Shown here piece by piece: positions 63,386 through 64,000 of a stretch of DNA of 64,000 bases (position 1 is the stretch's first letter; every line of letters begins with the position of its first letter). Under the pieces are notes generated by a model. That model was not told the DNA's origin. It did no database searches and was given only the letters and a program-made list of their open reading frames with translations. The stretch covers positions 420,238-484,237 of the forward strand of contig OZ025701.1 of the NCBI GenBank assembly GCA_964019335.1, given 5' to 3'. The position numbers were made by a program, and so were the translations under genes. The DNA comes from Diplonema japonicum. Lineage: Eukaryota > Euglenozoa > Diplonemea > Diplonemida > Diplonemidae.

Positions 63386-64000
63386 AAATTGGGAGAAAAT
63401 GAAAATATTTCACAATTTTGAAACGGGAAAAAAAAACAGGGGGGGGACAGCATTGTAGCATTTTATGTATCGTGTTTTTCTTTTTTGCTTTCACTTATTC
63501 TTTTTTTTTTTGAAGAGGGTCAGGCTGTGAAATAAGTAGTAATACACCGACTCGTTGAATTGTGTGGTTTTTCTTTTTTTTTTTCTCTTCTTTTTCTTCT
63601 TCTTCTTCTTTTTGCCTTCTTCTTCTAAGGAGCGTAAGGGAATCACTTTGCAATACAGAATAACTAAAGCAAAGGCCACTTTTTTTTTTTCTTCAGTATA
63701 TGTATCCTATTTTGTGTATTTTCTTTTTTTTTTTTTTTTTTTTCCTCCCTCTTTTTTTCTTTGTGGGGAATCGAAGAAGTGCCGTGCTGAATGCTGTAAT
63801 ATAATACTTTATCCTTCGGCGTGCGAGAGGCCTGGCTCAGGCACCTTGGACACTGCTTTTCGTGCCCCTACCACCGAGAAAAACGCCAAAAAAAAGAAGA
63901 AAAAAAAAAAGAAATAGATCTGACAAAAAGAAACTGAGCAGCTTGAAGAAGAACGCGAGTAGAATAGACTTTGGTGCATGTCAGTGACCCCGCTCAGGCA
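61240..64000. other. Intergenic, low complexity to window end
   Basis: Homopolymers, a GAG/GAA-rich tract at about 63040-63078 and A/T runs. A mixed-composition patch on both strands at about 63770-64000 could touch a gene outside the window, but no motif supports a call. Confidence 0.5.

Noticed and set aside
63770-64000. Possible gene start at the right edge of the window
   Set aside because: Mixed composition but no convincing start, motif or splice pattern within the available sequence.
1-64000. CRISPR arrays, rRNA genes, bacterial operon signals
   Set aside because: None seen; the gene structure is eukaryotic throughout.

Overview
The window reads as a gene-dense protist nuclear chromosome. 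I could support 26 protein-coding genes, and all of them lie on the minus strand, so the gene order in the direction of transcription runs from about 59.8 kb down to 0.2 kb. Many starts are preceded, on the coding strand, by a pyrimidine tract and an AG a few to a few dozen bases upstream. That pattern fits trans-splicing of a long polycistronic transcript. The papain-like protease at 58.1-59.2 kb also carries the cysteine-rich C-terminal extension known from trypanosomatid cruzipain-type proteases. Together with the one-strand layout this points to Euglenozoa, and the presence of cis-spliced genes and abundant homopolymers makes a diplonemid-like organism my best guess. That assignment is an inference. 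All three standard stop codons are used as stops.

Genes contain short GT-AG introns of about 34-68 bp. I placed 26 of them in coding sequence by following protein family similarity and reading frame across the junctions. Many end in a long adenine run just before the AG, and they cluster toward the 3' ends of genes. Several C-termini become recognisable only after splicing: the PTEN-like C2 domain of the voltage-sensing phosphatase, the YFL tail of the PP2A-like phosphatase, the last blades of the WD40 protein and the C-terminal half of the GST.

Layout by coordinate. 0.2-5.3 kb: SF3B4, ribosomal protein eS12, a Kv-type potassium channel and a small unknown gene. 5.3-9.2 kb: no gene, low complexity, with a 652-bp inverted-repeat element. 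9.2-15.8 kb: Asp/Glu racemase with an IQ motif, an unknown protein, a BMP/PnrA-like domain fused to a pentameric ligand-gated channel, and an ALKBH6-like oxygenase. 16.3-17.2 kb: a piggyBac remnant with TTAA ends. 18.4-28.6 kb: voltage-sensing phosphatase, a large cysteine-rich membrane protein, another inverted-repeat element, and a PAS / histidine-kinase ATPase / receiver / Ser-Thr kinase fusion. 29.5-34.2 kb: PP2A-like phosphatase, SPATA4-type CH-domain protein, a fold-back element and ADAT2. 34.6-47.6 kb: a 1639-residue polytopic membrane protein, an unknown membrane-anchored protein, nucleoside hydrolase and a seven-blade WD40 protein. 47.8-59.8 kb: ALDH9-like dehydrogenase, LZTFL1, sigma-like GST, nicotinate phosphoribosyltransferase, DNAAF6, an unknown protein, the cruzipain-like protein and a Gemin6-like protein. 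59.8-64 kb: low-complexity DNA with a 200-N gap and no supported gene.

Functionally the genes are mixed, as expected for polycistronic units. Three themes stand out: sensing and excitability (Kv, ligand-gated channel, voltage-sensing phosphatase, two-component/kinase fusion, two large membrane proteins); cilium biology (SPATA4-like, LZTFL1, DNAAF6); and splicing (SF3B4, Gemin6). The most unusual items are the two fused sensors, the Cys-to-Ser change at the protease active site, and the intron architecture.
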